Origin: Cyanobacteria bacterium GSL.Bin1
Lineage (GTDB): Bacteria > Cyanobacteriota > Cyanobacteriia > Cyanobacteriales > Rubidibacteraceae
NCBI GenBank assembly: GCA_009909085.1
Contig: JAAANX010000093.1
Span: 20,019-84,018, forward strand
DNA: 64,000 bases
Reading direction: 5' to 3'
The notes beneath the pieces were generated by a model. It saw only the letters and a program-made list of their open reading frames with translations, was not told the origin of the DNA and did no database searches. The position numbers and the translations under genes are program-made. Every line of letters begins with the position of its first letter. Positions within the stretch are counted from its first letter, which is position 1. This document shows, in pieces, positions 16,894-25,912 of the stretch.

Positions 16894-17298
16894 TTAACGA
16901 AGACGTTTCCGTCGAATTCGGTGAACTTCATACCAGCCTCGTTGATGATATTTCAAAACAATGGTTTTGGGCGTAAAGGTGATGAGAAAAATGTCCAGAA
17001 AAATTAGTCCGGGGGTGCGTTGGGGTTTGACTCTTTCTCTAACAATTTCTTCTTCGTCATGGGGGAGTAACATGATTTGAATGGCTTCAAAATAGGCTTG
17101 AGGAATCGCAATTAGAATTTCCCACAATACCCGCAACCATTCTTTGATTGGTTCCGGCGAGGTCCAACGACAGGGTAGTAACACCGCGATCGCGATCCCG
17201 ATCATAATATTGGCTACACTAAAATCGGCAGTGAGTAAAAACCAAATCGCTAAACGCAGAATTATATTAAGATAGGCGATCGCGTCCATAAGCTCCAA
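16894..17298 (-). CDS. mrpE: Mrp antiporter subunit E
   Basis: This 134-residue protein has two N-terminal helices (YLNIILRLAIWFLLTADFSV, IMIGIAIAVLLPC), then a soluble basic domain ending in YHQRGWYEVHRIRRKRLR, as in MnhE. The first ATG overlaps mrpD2 by 37 bases; a second ATG at 17289 would shorten this to 28. Either way translation must be coupled to mrpD2. The subunit is required for assembly of the full Mrp complex in characterised systems. Confidence 0.9.
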   Translation of the reverse strand: MELMDAIAYLNIILRLAIWFLLTADFSVANIMIGIAIAVLLPCRWTSPEPIKEWLRVLWEILIAIPQAYFEAIQIMLLPHDEEEIVRERVKPQRTPGLIFLDIFLITFTPKTIVLKYHQRGWYEVHRIRRKRLR

Positions 17299-18722
17299 AA
17301 TAGTAAAATTAACATCAAAGCCATGATTCCAATTAGATGATCAAATGCCTCAATTTTATGGGACAATTTAATCGTTGATTTTTTAAAGAGAAAAAGATAG
17401 GCTAGCCAACCGAGAACAATGGTCAGGAGGGGTTTAATAATATTTTTGATCGTATACGCTTCGTAATAAAAAACATTGGCTGCCACTAGCCCACCCAACA
17501 AAACCACCATTGCTGACCAAAATCCCCATTTTAAGTTGCTTGTTTCGGATGTCGGTTGATGGGGTAAGAAGATGAATTTGGCAAAGGAAATGGCAGTGCC
17601 TAAAGCAGCAATATTCATCCCAATCACTTGCCAGGGTAAGAAATTTTTACTAGTTAAAACCTTCGCCCCAAAACCCGATAGGAGAGGAAAGCCAGAGATC
17701 GAGAAACTGGCAATCACCAAGGCAATCCAAATCTCAGTGCGAATCGGCTGCTGCTGTAAGGCTTTAAAGTTTCGACTCGGCAAACGCCCCGCAATTAAAA
17801 ATAAAGCGGACTTCACTAACCCATGCGTGAGGGCATAAAACCCGCCCACTGCAGGGGCAGCCAGGACAAAACCCAACTGAGAAATGGTATGGAAGGCAAG
17901 CATCCGTTTGCTATCTTTTTCAAAAACGGCATAACCAACCCCGAGAAGGGCAGTGCCAACGCCGAAAAAACGGACAATGGGATCGAGTTCCTCAATCATC
18001 AGCGCACAGCGCACCAGTGGAAATACCCCCGCTTTGACCACGACTCCTGACAGCATCGCGGAGACGGGCGTTTCCGATTCGGAATGCGTCAGGGGTAACC
18101 ATAAGCCGGATACAAAAATGCCGCCTTTGACCAAAAGCCCGAGAAAAATCAGCGCGATCGCGTCGGGCGGCGATCCCTCCAAACCGGCAAAACTAAAGGA
18201 CTGATGGACTTGATAAACCAGTACTGCCCCCACCAAATAAAACAGCATGGCGGTATTACTGACAAAGAGATAGCGTAAGCCCACCCAAACGGCGCGATCG
18301 CTGCGGGGATAGGCAATCAACAAAAAGGCAGCAATACTAATCACCTCTAAGGCAACATAGAGACTGATAAAATCAGCACAAATAAACGTCGCATTGACGC
18401 TGCCATGCAGAATCACCAACTGCATAAAAAAGAACGCCGATTTCTCACTGGGCCAACAGTAAAAAATGACGGCAAGGGTAACAATGGCATTGGTGAGAAT
18501 GAAAAAGCTACTCAGTTGATCGGCAATTAAGGTAACGCCGAAACTGTCTAGTAACTGAATAACTAGCGGCGACGGTTCGAGGAATAAAAATGCTGCATAA
18601 ACAGTTGATGCTAAAGCAACTCCCGCTGCTAGCCAACGTGATAATCTGGGAACGAGATAAATCACGAACCCAATAAAGAAAGATAAAGCAATCCAAGCAA
18701 TCGTAATTTCAGTCATCAGCAA
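17262..18722 (-). CDS. mrpD2: Mrp antiporter subunit D, second copy
   Basis: This 486-residue NuoM/NuoN-like membrane protein has about 14 helices. The proton-pumping motifs are visible: conserved Glu in YVALEVISIAAF, Lys in FLGLLVKGGIFVSGLWLPLTH, and Lys in ALTHGLVKSALFLIAG. It drives Na+ export against H+ entry and is paralogous to NADH-dehydrogenase antiporter subunits. It is a near copy of the gene at 18944-20398, the two being especially alike from residues 60 to 350. Having two MrpD genes is a known trait of the Aphanothece-type CD1D2EFGAB cluster. Confidence 0.93.
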   Translation of the reverse strand: MLMTEITIAWIALSFFIGFVIYLVPRLSRWLAAGVALASTVYAAFLFLEPSPLVIQLLDSFGVTLIADQLSSFFILTNAIVTLAVIFYCWPSEKSAFFFMQLVILHGSVNATFICADFISLYVALEVISIAAFLLIAYPRSDRAVWVGLRYLFVSNTAMLFYLVGAVLVYQVHQSFSFAGLEGSPPDAIALIFLGLLVKGGIFVSGLWLPLTHSESETPVSAMLSGVVVKAGVFPLVRCALMIEELDPIVRFFGVGTALLGVGYAVFEKDSKRMLAFHTISQLGFVLAAPAVGGFYALTHGLVKSALFLIAGRLPSRNFKALQQQPIRTEIWIALVIASFSISGFPLLSGFGAKVLTSKNFLPWQVIGMNIAALGTAISFAKFIFLPHQPTSETSNLKWGFWSAMVVLLGGLVAANVFYYEAYTIKNIIKPLLTIVLGWLAYLFLFKKSTIKLSHKIEAFDHLIGIMALMLILLFWSLWTRSPILI

Positions 18723-18943
18723 CGTTTCTTCAAGTTTCCTGCGCTTACTACAGGGTTAGCTAGAGGAAAAAAAGGGACAAATTTGCGGGTACGACAGGGA
18801 AAAATTAACAGGTACAATACTATAGGCATCACTATACTTTTTTGGGATTGAAAGACAATATTTGCCAATCATTTTTCTAATCAATCAGAATGAATTCTAT
18901 ACATGTTGTCTCTCATCGGTTGGAGACCAGACCAAGCTGAAAC

Positions 18944-20398
18944 TTATCGCACAAGAGGAGATTTCGTCCAGACACTCCAGAAAAGTAAAATTAACATCAA
19001 AGACATTCCCCCGACTAAATGATCAAATTTTTCAAAAATACGCGGTAGCTTGATCTCTATTTTTTTGAGTAGCAAAAGATAAGTCAGCCAGCCCAAAATA
19101 ATAGTTGCCAGAGGTTTGACGATATTGCCAAGGGTGTAAGCTTCGTAGTAAAAGACATTGGCAGCAACTAAACCACCGAGTAAAAGCGCTATTGCCCCCC
19201 AAAAGCCAGGTTGTAATTGGCTTTTTTCTGGGGTGCTTTGATGGGGTAAAAAAATAAATTTGCTAAAGATAATGGCAGTCCCTAAAGCAGCAATATTCAT
19301 GGCAATGACTTGCCAAGATAAAAGATTTTTACTCGTTAAAACTTTTGCCCCAAACCCCGATAGGAGAGGAAAGCCAGAGATGGAGAAACTGGCAATCACC
19401 AAAGCAATCCAAACTTGAGTCGGCATGGGCTGCTGCTGTAATTGTTTAAAATCGCGACTCGGTAGTATCCCCGCAATCAAAAACAAAGCGGACTTCACTA
19501 AACCATGGGTCAAGGCATAAAAACCACTCACCACTGGCGCAGCCACGATAAAGCCCAACTGGGAAATGGTACTAAAGGCGAGAGTGCGCTTTGTATCTTT
19601 CTCAAAGATGGCATATACGACCCCTAGCAGGGCTGTACTCACTCCAAAGAAGCGAACAATGGGGTCGAGTTCCTCAATCATCAGCGCACAGCGGACGAGG
19701 GGAAATACCCCGGCTTTCACCACTACCCCCGATAACATGGCAGAGACGGGCGTTTCCGATTCGGAATGCGTCAGGGGTAACCATAAGCCAGAGACGAAAA
19801 TACCGCCTTTAACCAAAAGTCCTAGGAAAATGAGTGCAACGGCATCCGCCGGAGAACTCCCTAAGCCCTCAAAACTAAAGGAATGATTGACTTGATAAAC
19901 CAGTACTGCCCCGACTAGATAGAATAGCATCGCCGTATTGCTGATAAACAAGTAACGGAGGGCAACCCAAATTGTCTTGTCTCGGCGAGGGTAACTAATC
20001 AATAAAAAGGCAGCAATACTAATTACCTCTAACGCCACATAGAGACTAATAAAATCAGCACAAATAAAGGTGGCATTGACGCTACCATGCAAAATCACCA
20101 GCTGCATGAAAAAGAATGCCGATTTCCCACTTTGCCAACAGTAAAGAATGACAGCAAGAGTGACAATAGCATTAGTAAGGATGAAGAAGCTACTCAGTTG
20201 ATCGGCAATTAACGTTACCCCAAAACTATCCAATAGCTGAATTTTGACGGGTGAGGGTTCGAGTAATAGTAATGCTGCATAAACTGCCGATGCACAAGCA
20301 ACTCCCAGCGCTAGCCAGCGCGATAGTTTGGGGACGAGATAACTCACGAACCCAATAAAAAATGACAAAGCAATTAAAGCAATTGTTAATTGTGTCAT
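18944..20398 (-). CDS. mrpD1: Mrp antiporter subunit D, first copy
   Basis: 484 residues, closely matching its downstream neighbour at 17262-18722. It has the same Glu and Lys motifs (YVALEVISIAAF, VKGGIFVSGLWLPLTHSESE, HGLVKSALFLIAGILPSR). It starts in an ATGA overlap with mrpC. A 221-base gap (18723-18943) separates it from the second copy, long for this operon and probably the join left by the duplication. Whether the two copies do different jobs or occupy different positions in the complex cannot be read from sequence. Confidence 0.93.
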   Translation of the reverse strand: MTQLTIALIALSFFIGFVSYLVPKLSRWLALGVACASAVYAALLLLEPSPVKIQLLDSFGVTLIADQLSSFFILTNAIVTLAVILYCWQSGKSAFFFMQLVILHGSVNATFICADFISLYVALEVISIAAFLLISYPRRDKTIWVALRYLFISNTAMLFYLVGAVLVYQVNHSFSFEGLGSSPADAVALIFLGLLVKGGIFVSGLWLPLTHSESETPVSAMLSGVVVKAGVFPLVRCALMIEELDPIVRFFGVSTALLGVVYAIFEKDTKRTLAFSTISQLGFIVAAPVVSGFYALTHGLVKSALFLIAGILPSRDFKQLQQQPMPTQVWIALVIASFSISGFPLLSGFGAKVLTSKNLLSWQVIAMNIAALGTAIIFSKFIFLPHQSTPEKSQLQPGFWGAIALLLGGLVAANVFYYEAYTLGNIVKPLATIILGWLTYLLLLKKIEIKLPRIFEKFDHLVGGMSLMLILLFWSVWTKSPLVR

Positions 20399-20730
20399 GG
20401 TTGATTATTTTCCTCAATCGCACTAGTTTCTAAAGTGGGGTTATCTTTGGCTAATTTCATCACTCCCACTAGCATCAAGGCTTGAATAGAAAAACCAATG
20501 ACAATTGCCGTTAAAATCACTGCCTGGGGAACCGGATCCGCATAAGCCACTTTTTCAGTATTGGTGACAATTGGCGTAAACAAACCACTGCGGGACGAAA
20601 CGAGGACATAGTAAGCAATCACTCCCGTACTCATAATGTCCATGGCAATAATCTTCATCACCAGATTTTTCTTAAAAATGATGCCGAAAAAGCCACAAAA
20701 AACGGTGGCAAATACAAACGTTTCTAACAT
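20395..20730 (-). CDS. mrpC: Mrp antiporter subunit C
   Basis: This 111-residue, three-helix protein is NuoK-like (TFVFATVFCGFFGIIFKKNL, IIAMDIMSTGVIAYYVLVSS, VPQAVILTAIVIGFSIQALM). The DPVPQAVILTAIVIG block is diagnostic of MnhC/MrpC. It is the first gene of the leftward cluster, so the operon promoter should lie in 20731-21036. A hairpin lies there at 20881-20911. Confidence 0.92.
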   Translation of the reverse strand: MLETFVFATVFCGFFGIIFKKNLVMKIIAMDIMSTGVIAYYVLVSSRSGLFTPIVTNTEKVAYADPVPQAVILTAIVIGFSIQALMLVGVMKLAKDNPTLETSAIEENNQP

Positions 20731-20880
20731 ATTATTGGATTGTTAACTCGCTTTTTAAAAGGAATGACTGGTAATATAAAAACCAATCACAAAAAGTTTT
20801 AAATTGACCTTGATCTAAAAACTACTCTTTGATTTAAAGAGTTGACGATCAAGAAGTTATTTTTCTTATTGTATACTAAC

Positions 20881-20911
20881 AGCTGTCTGACTTATAAAAA
20901 TCAGAACAGCT
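20881..20911 (-). promoter_or_regulatory. hairpin in the gap between napA and mrpC
   Basis: AGCTGTCTGA (20881-20890) pairs with TCAGAACAGCT (20901-20911), one bulged base apart. Read leftward it follows napA and precedes mrpC, so it could end the napA transcript, although no T-run follows. It could instead be part of the mrp leader. The 306-base gap 20731-21036 otherwise holds heptad repeats (about 20987-21040) and no gene. Confidence 0.45.
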
Positions 20912-21036
20912 ATTAGCGCAAAAGGTTGTCAGAACTCCTTTTAAGATGGAATTGCTCAATTTATCCTTAGTGATTTGCCTGTCAATAACGAATCACCAAT
21001 GACGAATGACCACGGACAAATGAGTAACCTAATCAC

Positions 21037-22455
21037 TTAATTTCCTGCCGGTAAATCGGTTGCTTTGACGTCTTTTTCTTGTTCCTTAAAGGCCAAACGT
21101 AATAACGGTGGGGCAATAAAGGTGGTTAAAATCACCATAATAATAATCGCGGCTTGTAAGGGCTTATCTAAAATGCCGCTCGCCGCACCAATACCGGCAA
21201 ACACTAACCCCACTTCACCACGAGGCACCATGCCAATGCCAATCGCCAACCGGTTGACTTTTTCTTGACCAAAAATCGACCATCCCGTCATGACTTTGCC
21301 GATAATGGCAACGACAATTAAGAAAGCAGCAATAATTAACCCTTCACGATTCGCAGCACTGGTGGGATTAAGAACACTAAGATCCACTCTTGCCCCGACC
21401 GAAACAAAGAAAATAGGAACTAAGATATCGGCAATGGGGATAATCTGTTGGTCTAATTCTTTCCGTTTATCGGTTTCATCTAACACTAATCCGGCTGCGA
21501 ACGCTCCTAAAATCGCTTCTAAATGAATCGCATTGGCGAGAAATGCCATGAAGAAGGCAAAGATTAAAGCGGGGATAACCAGATTTCCTCGGGTTTGAAG
21601 TTTTTGCGCGATCGCGACAAAGCTTTTATTAAAAAACTTCCCTAAAAAGATTGACCCCAACAAGAAAGCGGTTGCACTGCCGATTAAGTAAACTAAGTTG
21701 AGGACATCAACTTCTCCGGTTTTAGCCAGACTGGCAACAACGGCTAAAACAATAATCCCCAGTACATCATCAATTACTGCCGCACCGACAATAATTTGCC
21801 CTTCCGTGGACTTGAGTTGTCCTAACTCGGAAAGAACTTTGGAAGTAATGCCAATACTGGTTGCGGTTAACGCAGCACCCGCAAACACGGCAGGAATCGT
21901 GGGCATCCCGAAAATTAACATGAGTCCGGCGGTTCCGCCAATAAAGGGGGCGACAACCCCAACAACCGCGACAATCGCTGCCTTTGCCCCCACTTTTTGT
22001 AACTCTCGCAAATCCGATTCTAAACCGATTTCAAATAGGAGAATAATCACTCCCAACTCGGCTAAAACAGAAATGACTTCACTTTGACTGGCAAATACTT
22101 CACTAATACTTTCCGGTTGCAAACCCGCAATTTGCTGCAAAATGCTAATGACTAGAGAATCACTGGCAACGGCACCAGTTTCGGGAAACACTAAGAGGTG
22201 TAGGGCAGAAATGCCGACGACAACCCCAGCGACTAATTCCCCTAAAACAGGTGGTAAATCAACAAGTTTCGATAATTCTCCGCCCAGTTTACTCGCGAGA
22301 TAAATAAAGATCAGACTGAGTAAAACGCCGGCTAGAATGAGCGGTGCTGTATCAGGACTAGAGGAAGTTTCCTCAGAGGTTGTCGCCAACAAGGGCAGAC
22401 CCGATTCAAAATTGAGGGATAAGCCCTCCTGAAAGATTGCTGGTAAAGATATCAT
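21037..22455 (-). CDS. napA: NapA-type Na+/H+ antiporter (CPA2 family)
   Basis: This 472-residue protein has a short soluble N-terminus and about 13 membrane helices. CPA2 landmarks are present: LPPVLGELVAGVVVG, the long amphipathic segment, AALTATSIGITSKVL, and the Asp pair GAAVIDDVLGIIVLAV that binds the ion. NapA-type antiporters exchange sodium, and some also potassium, for protons and are important for salt and alkaline pH tolerance in cyanobacteria. It sits between mrp and bicA on the same strand. The substrate is inferred from family and setting. Confidence 0.9.
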   Translation of the reverse strand: MISLPAIFQEGLSLNFESGLPLLATTSEETSSSPDTAPLILAGVLLSLIFIYLASKLGGELSKLVDLPPVLGELVAGVVVGISALHLLVFPETGAVASDSLVISILQQIAGLQPESISEVFASQSEVISVLAELGVIILLFEIGLESDLRELQKVGAKAAIVAVVGVVAPFIGGTAGLMLIFGMPTIPAVFAGAALTATSIGITSKVLSELGQLKSTEGQIIVGAAVIDDVLGIIVLAVVASLAKTGEVDVLNLVYLIGSATAFLLGSIFLGKFFNKSFVAIAQKLQTRGNLVIPALIFAFFMAFLANAIHLEAILGAFAAGLVLDETDKRKELDQQIIPIADILVPIFFVSVGARVDLSVLNPTSAANREGLIIAAFLIVVAIIGKVMTGWSIFGQEKVNRLAIGIGMVPRGEVGLVFAGIGAASGILDKPLQAAIIIMVILTTFIAPPLLRLAFKEQEKDVKATDLPAGN

Positions 22456-22533
22456 TGTTTTTTTTCCAAATAAACTGTTATTTCAATCAGAAAAGAAGAA
22501 AACTATTCGATTGATCCTCGAGGAGATAATGTT

Positions 22534-24228
22534 TTAGCCAATTTCTTGTGGAGGAAGCGTCTCAGTATTAAAATCAATTGTTCTTTCCTTCACATGATTG
22601 AGTGCTTCTCGCAAGGCAGATGTACGATTTGGCATGATGTTTTCAGCCGGAACTTTATCCATAATGCCGAGCTTTCTCAAGCGTTTTTCCGTTTGTCCAC
22701 CGATGCCAACTAAGAACACTTCACGACCTTTTTCTAGGGCTTCATTAATCGCATTTTCTAAGGCAAAAGAAGAAGTTACTCCTAAAATCGGCACTTCTGA
22801 TAAATCCAAAACCAACGCCTCATAACTGTTAATAAGGTTATGTTCGCGAGAAATGGCTTTTGCTACGCCAAAAATCATTGGACCACTGAGATAGAAGAGT
22901 AAGACCCGACCATTGGCTTCTTCTAAGAGTCGTTTTTCTTCGGCATTAAGATTAATTTCCTCATCATCGTAAGTGATTGCTTTGACTTGATCCGCGCGAT
23001 GATTGGATAAGCGTTCAATGGTGAGAATATTGGCAACAAAAACACCGACACCAACGGCAACAATTAAATCAACAAAAACAGTCAGGGCAACCACCCCATA
23101 CATAATAAAAGCCGCTTTCGGGGAAATTTTGTGCGCGCGTTTGAGGAAACCCCAATCAACAATATCAAGCCCCACTTTAAAGGCGATACCTGCTAAAACT
23201 GCCATCGGAATGACAGTTAAATAAGTACTCAGTCCTAAGACAACCAGAAGTAAAAGAAAAGCCCGCGTTAAACCAGAAAGCGCAGTGCGTCCACCGGTTT
23301 GGATATTAGCCACGGTGCCCATGGTTGCCCCAGCACCGGCAATACCGCCGAACAAACCGGAAAATAAGTTACCCAAACCTTGACCGATTAACTCTTTATT
23401 AGAATCGTGTTCCGTGCGAGTTAAGCTATCCGCCACTAGCGAGGTTAATAAGGCATCAATACAACCCAACATCGCTAATACTAAGGCATCCACTAACATG
23501 GTTTGCAGTTGGGGCGCACTAAAGGTGGGAACTTGCAAACTCGGGAAACCAACGCTAATTTCACCAATGCGACGCAGGTCGCTATTAGCAAAAAGGGTAA
23601 TGGAAAGGATGGTTCCGACAATGAGGGCTAAAAGTTGCGGCGGTAAGTATTTCTTTAATTGACGAGGATAGAAGACAAGAATGGCGACAGTTAAACCGGC
23701 GAGTAAGGTTTCGATGGGATTGATATTGCCAATGAGCAACGGTAGGTTTTGTACCGTACCAACTACCCCTCCTTTCGGACTGGCTTGTCCTAAGAAAGGG
23801 GCAATCTGCAAAATAATTAAGATCACCCCAATCCCTGACATAAAACCAGAAATCACCGTATAGGGCATGAGGGTGACATAGCGCCCTAACTTCAGTGCCC
23901 CAAAAATAATTTGGAACACCCCCGCCATCATGACAACAGTAAATGCCATGGCTAAGCCATTTTCCGGATTGGCAGCCGTCAGCGTGGCAATAACAGAAGT
24001 CATGACCACCGTCATCGGGCCTGTTGGTTCAGAAATTAAGGTCGGAGTTCCCCCAAAAAGGGCAGCAAAAAAGCCGACTAAAATTGCCCCCCATAAGCCG
24101 GCAGATGCCCCAGCACCGGAAGCGACACCGAAGGTTAGTGCCATGGGTAAGGCAATAATTGCTGCGGTGATTCCCCCGAAGATATCACCTTTGATATTTC
24201 TAAAGTGAATTCTGTTTGTTATTCTCAT
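22534..24228 (-). CDS. bicA: BicA sodium-dependent bicarbonate transporter (SulP family)
   Basis: At 564 residues it matches the BicA family almost throughout: start MRITNRIHFRNIKGDIFGG, GGTPTLISEPTGPMTVVMTS, SLTRTEHDSNKELIGQGLGN, and the SulP helices to about residue 420. A C-terminal STAS domain with ALVLDLSEVPILGVTSS follows. BicA carries bicarbonate into the cytoplasm with sodium and has high flux at moderate affinity. Co-orientation with the antiporters supports a shared sodium economy. A repeat-rich candidate control region lies upstream (24440-24484). The gene is divergent from the permease gene at 24784. Confidence 0.96.
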   Translation of the reverse strand: MRITNRIHFRNIKGDIFGGITAAIIALPMALTFGVASGAGASAGLWGAILVGFFAALFGGTPTLISEPTGPMTVVMTSVIATLTAANPENGLAMAFTVVMMAGVFQIIFGALKLGRYVTLMPYTVISGFMSGIGVILIILQIAPFLGQASPKGGVVGTVQNLPLLIGNINPIETLLAGLTVAILVFYPRQLKKYLPPQLLALIVGTILSITLFANSDLRRIGEISVGFPSLQVPTFSAPQLQTMLVDALVLAMLGCIDALLTSLVADSLTRTEHDSNKELIGQGLGNLFSGLFGGIAGAGATMGTVANIQTGGRTALSGLTRAFLLLLVVLGLSTYLTVIPMAVLAGIAFKVGLDIVDWGFLKRAHKISPKAAFIMYGVVALTVFVDLIVAVGVGVFVANILTIERLSNHRADQVKAITYDDEEINLNAEEKRLLEEANGRVLLFYLSGPMIFGVAKAISREHNLINSYEALVLDLSEVPILGVTSSFALENAINEALEKGREVFLVGIGGQTEKRLRKLGIMDKVPAENIMPNRTSALREALNHVKERTIDFNTETLPPQEIG

Positions 24229-24439
24229 TGTTTATCATTCATTGGTCAATAAAGCAAAAAAAATGGTTAGTTTATCGTGTTTTTCAATCAATCGCACCTT
24301 TAAGGCACGAAATAAATAAGATATTAAAGCGGTGACTGAGTTAGAGATTACCTTGAGAAAGAAGCAAATTTTTGATTGGATTGAGTTTCACTACCCACCT
24401 GCCGGAGGATCACGACGTCATTCACCTCGATGATTGTCA

Positions 24440-24484
24440 TAGACAAAAGTTTATGGTTTACTTTAAAATATAGTTTATTGTCTA
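24440..24484. promoter_or_regulatory. candidate operator in the bicA upstream region
   Basis: TAGACA (24440-24445) and TGTCTA (24479-24484) form a perfect inverted repeat. Two direct copies of AGTTTAT lie inside (24448-24454 and 24472-24478), 24 bases apart. The site is about 210 bases upstream of bicA and 300 upstream of the divergent permease. LysR-type regulators of carbon uptake bind interrupted AT-rich palindromes, which fits loosely but proves nothing. The rest of 24229-24783 shows no gene. Confidence 0.35.
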
Positions 24485-24783
24485 TAGAAAAGTAGTTTTA
24501 CATGGTTATTGATAAAAAGCAAGCCGTTTGTACTTAAAAGTTACTAATCACTACTCAAATCTAGCCTTATTACGACTAAAAGTGCGTTTTAGAATGAAGT
24601 GTTGGATGCTACTTAGATCGCGTCAGTCAATGAAATTACCTAGACTAGAGAGGCAAAATGGGGGGATTGGGTGATGATGACGTTACTGTTGAACTAACAG
24701 CAATCAGAGAGTAGTTAAAACAAGCCCTTTCTGTTTTTTCGGATTGGGAATATACTTTCTTAGATAGGAAATCTCAAAACAAT

Positions 24784-25809
24784 ATGTCCCGCGCTAGAGC
24801 CCTTCGTTATTACATTCTTGTCCGCTTACTGCTTGCCCCACTGATGTTATGGACAATTACTACCCTTGTTTTCCTGTTGTTACGGGCAACTCCCGGTGAT
24901 CCCGCCGATGCCATTTTAGGCGCAAGAGCACCAGAGGCTGCCAAAGAAGCGCTCCGAGAACAGCTTGGACTGAATCAGCCGCTATTATTGCAATATTTTG
25001 ACTATTTAGGAGATTTATTACAGTTAGATTTAGGCAATTCTTTAACCAGCCGGGGATTACCGGTTTGGCAAGTGATTCAGGATTATTTTCCCGCCACCGT
25101 CGAACTCTCCTTGTTTAGTATGACGATCGCGCTGTTGATTGGTTTAGGTGTGGGTATGATTGCTGCGGCTAAATCGGGCACGATGATTGATGCCCTGGGA
25201 CGTTTATTTGGGGTAGTCACTTACTCGCTGCCTTTATTTTGGGTGGGAATGCTTTTACAACTCGTGTTTTCCGTCCAACTGGGCTGGTTTCCCCTCGGCA
25301 CTCGCTTTCCGATCAGTGAGCCCACCCCGTTCGATATGACTGGACTGTATACGATTGATAGTTTGCTACAAGGGAATTTAGGGCAATTTTTCACGGCATT
25401 GTATTATTTAGCACTACCGAGTTTTACCTTAGGCTTATTGCTCAGTGGCATTTTCGAGCGCATTGTCCGCGTTAACCTCAAACAAACCCTGAAAGCCGAT
25501 TACGTGGAAGCAGCGAGAGCAAGAGGGTTATCAGAACGACGGATTTTATTCGCTCATGCCTTGCGTAATGCCATGATTCCAGTGATTACTGTGTTAGGCT
25601 TAACCTTTGCGGCGCTTCTCAGCGGAGCAGTATTGACAGAAGTTACCTTTTCTTGGCCCGGATTAGGCAATCGGTTATATGAGGCAATTTCCTTGCGAGA
25701 TTACCCGACAGTGCAAGGAATTATGGTCTTTTTCGGCGCGATCGTTGTTTTAGCGAGTATTCTAATTGACATTATTAACGCCTACATTGATCCTCGAATT
25801 CGGTATTGA
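24784..25809 (+). CDS. ABC transporter permease, DppB/OppB type
   Basis: This 341-residue permease has six helices and the usual peptide-importer layout: an N-terminal helix (MLWTITTLVFLLLRATPGDPAD), the IQDYFPATVELSLFSM block, and the EAA-type loop DYVEAARARGLSERRILFAHALRNA. It would form half of the membrane channel of a dipeptide/oligopeptide/nickel importer. No DppC, ATPase or binding-protein gene is adjacent. That scattered arrangement is common in cyanobacteria, so the substrate cannot be stated. Confidence 0.93.
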   Translation: MSRARALRYYILVRLLLAPLMLWTITTLVFLLLRATPGDPADAILGARAPEAAKEALREQLGLNQPLLLQYFDYLGDLLQLDLGNSLTSRGLPVWQVIQDYFPATVELSLFSMTIALLIGLGVGMIAAAKSGTMIDALGRLFGVVTYSLPLFWVGMLLQLVFSVQLGWFPLGTRFPISEPTPFDMTGLYTIDSLLQGNLGQFFTALYYLALPSFTLGLLLSGIFERIVRVNLKQTLKADYVEAARARGLSERRILFAHALRNAMIPVITVLGLTFAALLSGAVLTEVTFSWPGLGNRLYEAISLRDYPTVQGIMVFFGAIVVLASILIDIINAYIDPRIRY

Positions 25810-25912
25810 GAACTATAACCAGCGATAGTAGGAGATAGAAAAATCAATCTTCTAGTATGTTGTCGATCAGCTGATCGATATTTATTATTAATTATTCATT
25901 GTTAATGATTCA

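Noticed and set aside
17823..18204. overlapping plus-strand frames inside mrpD2, with similar ones in mrpD1
   Set aside because: They are alike only because the two mrpD genes are alike; both are antisense shadows.
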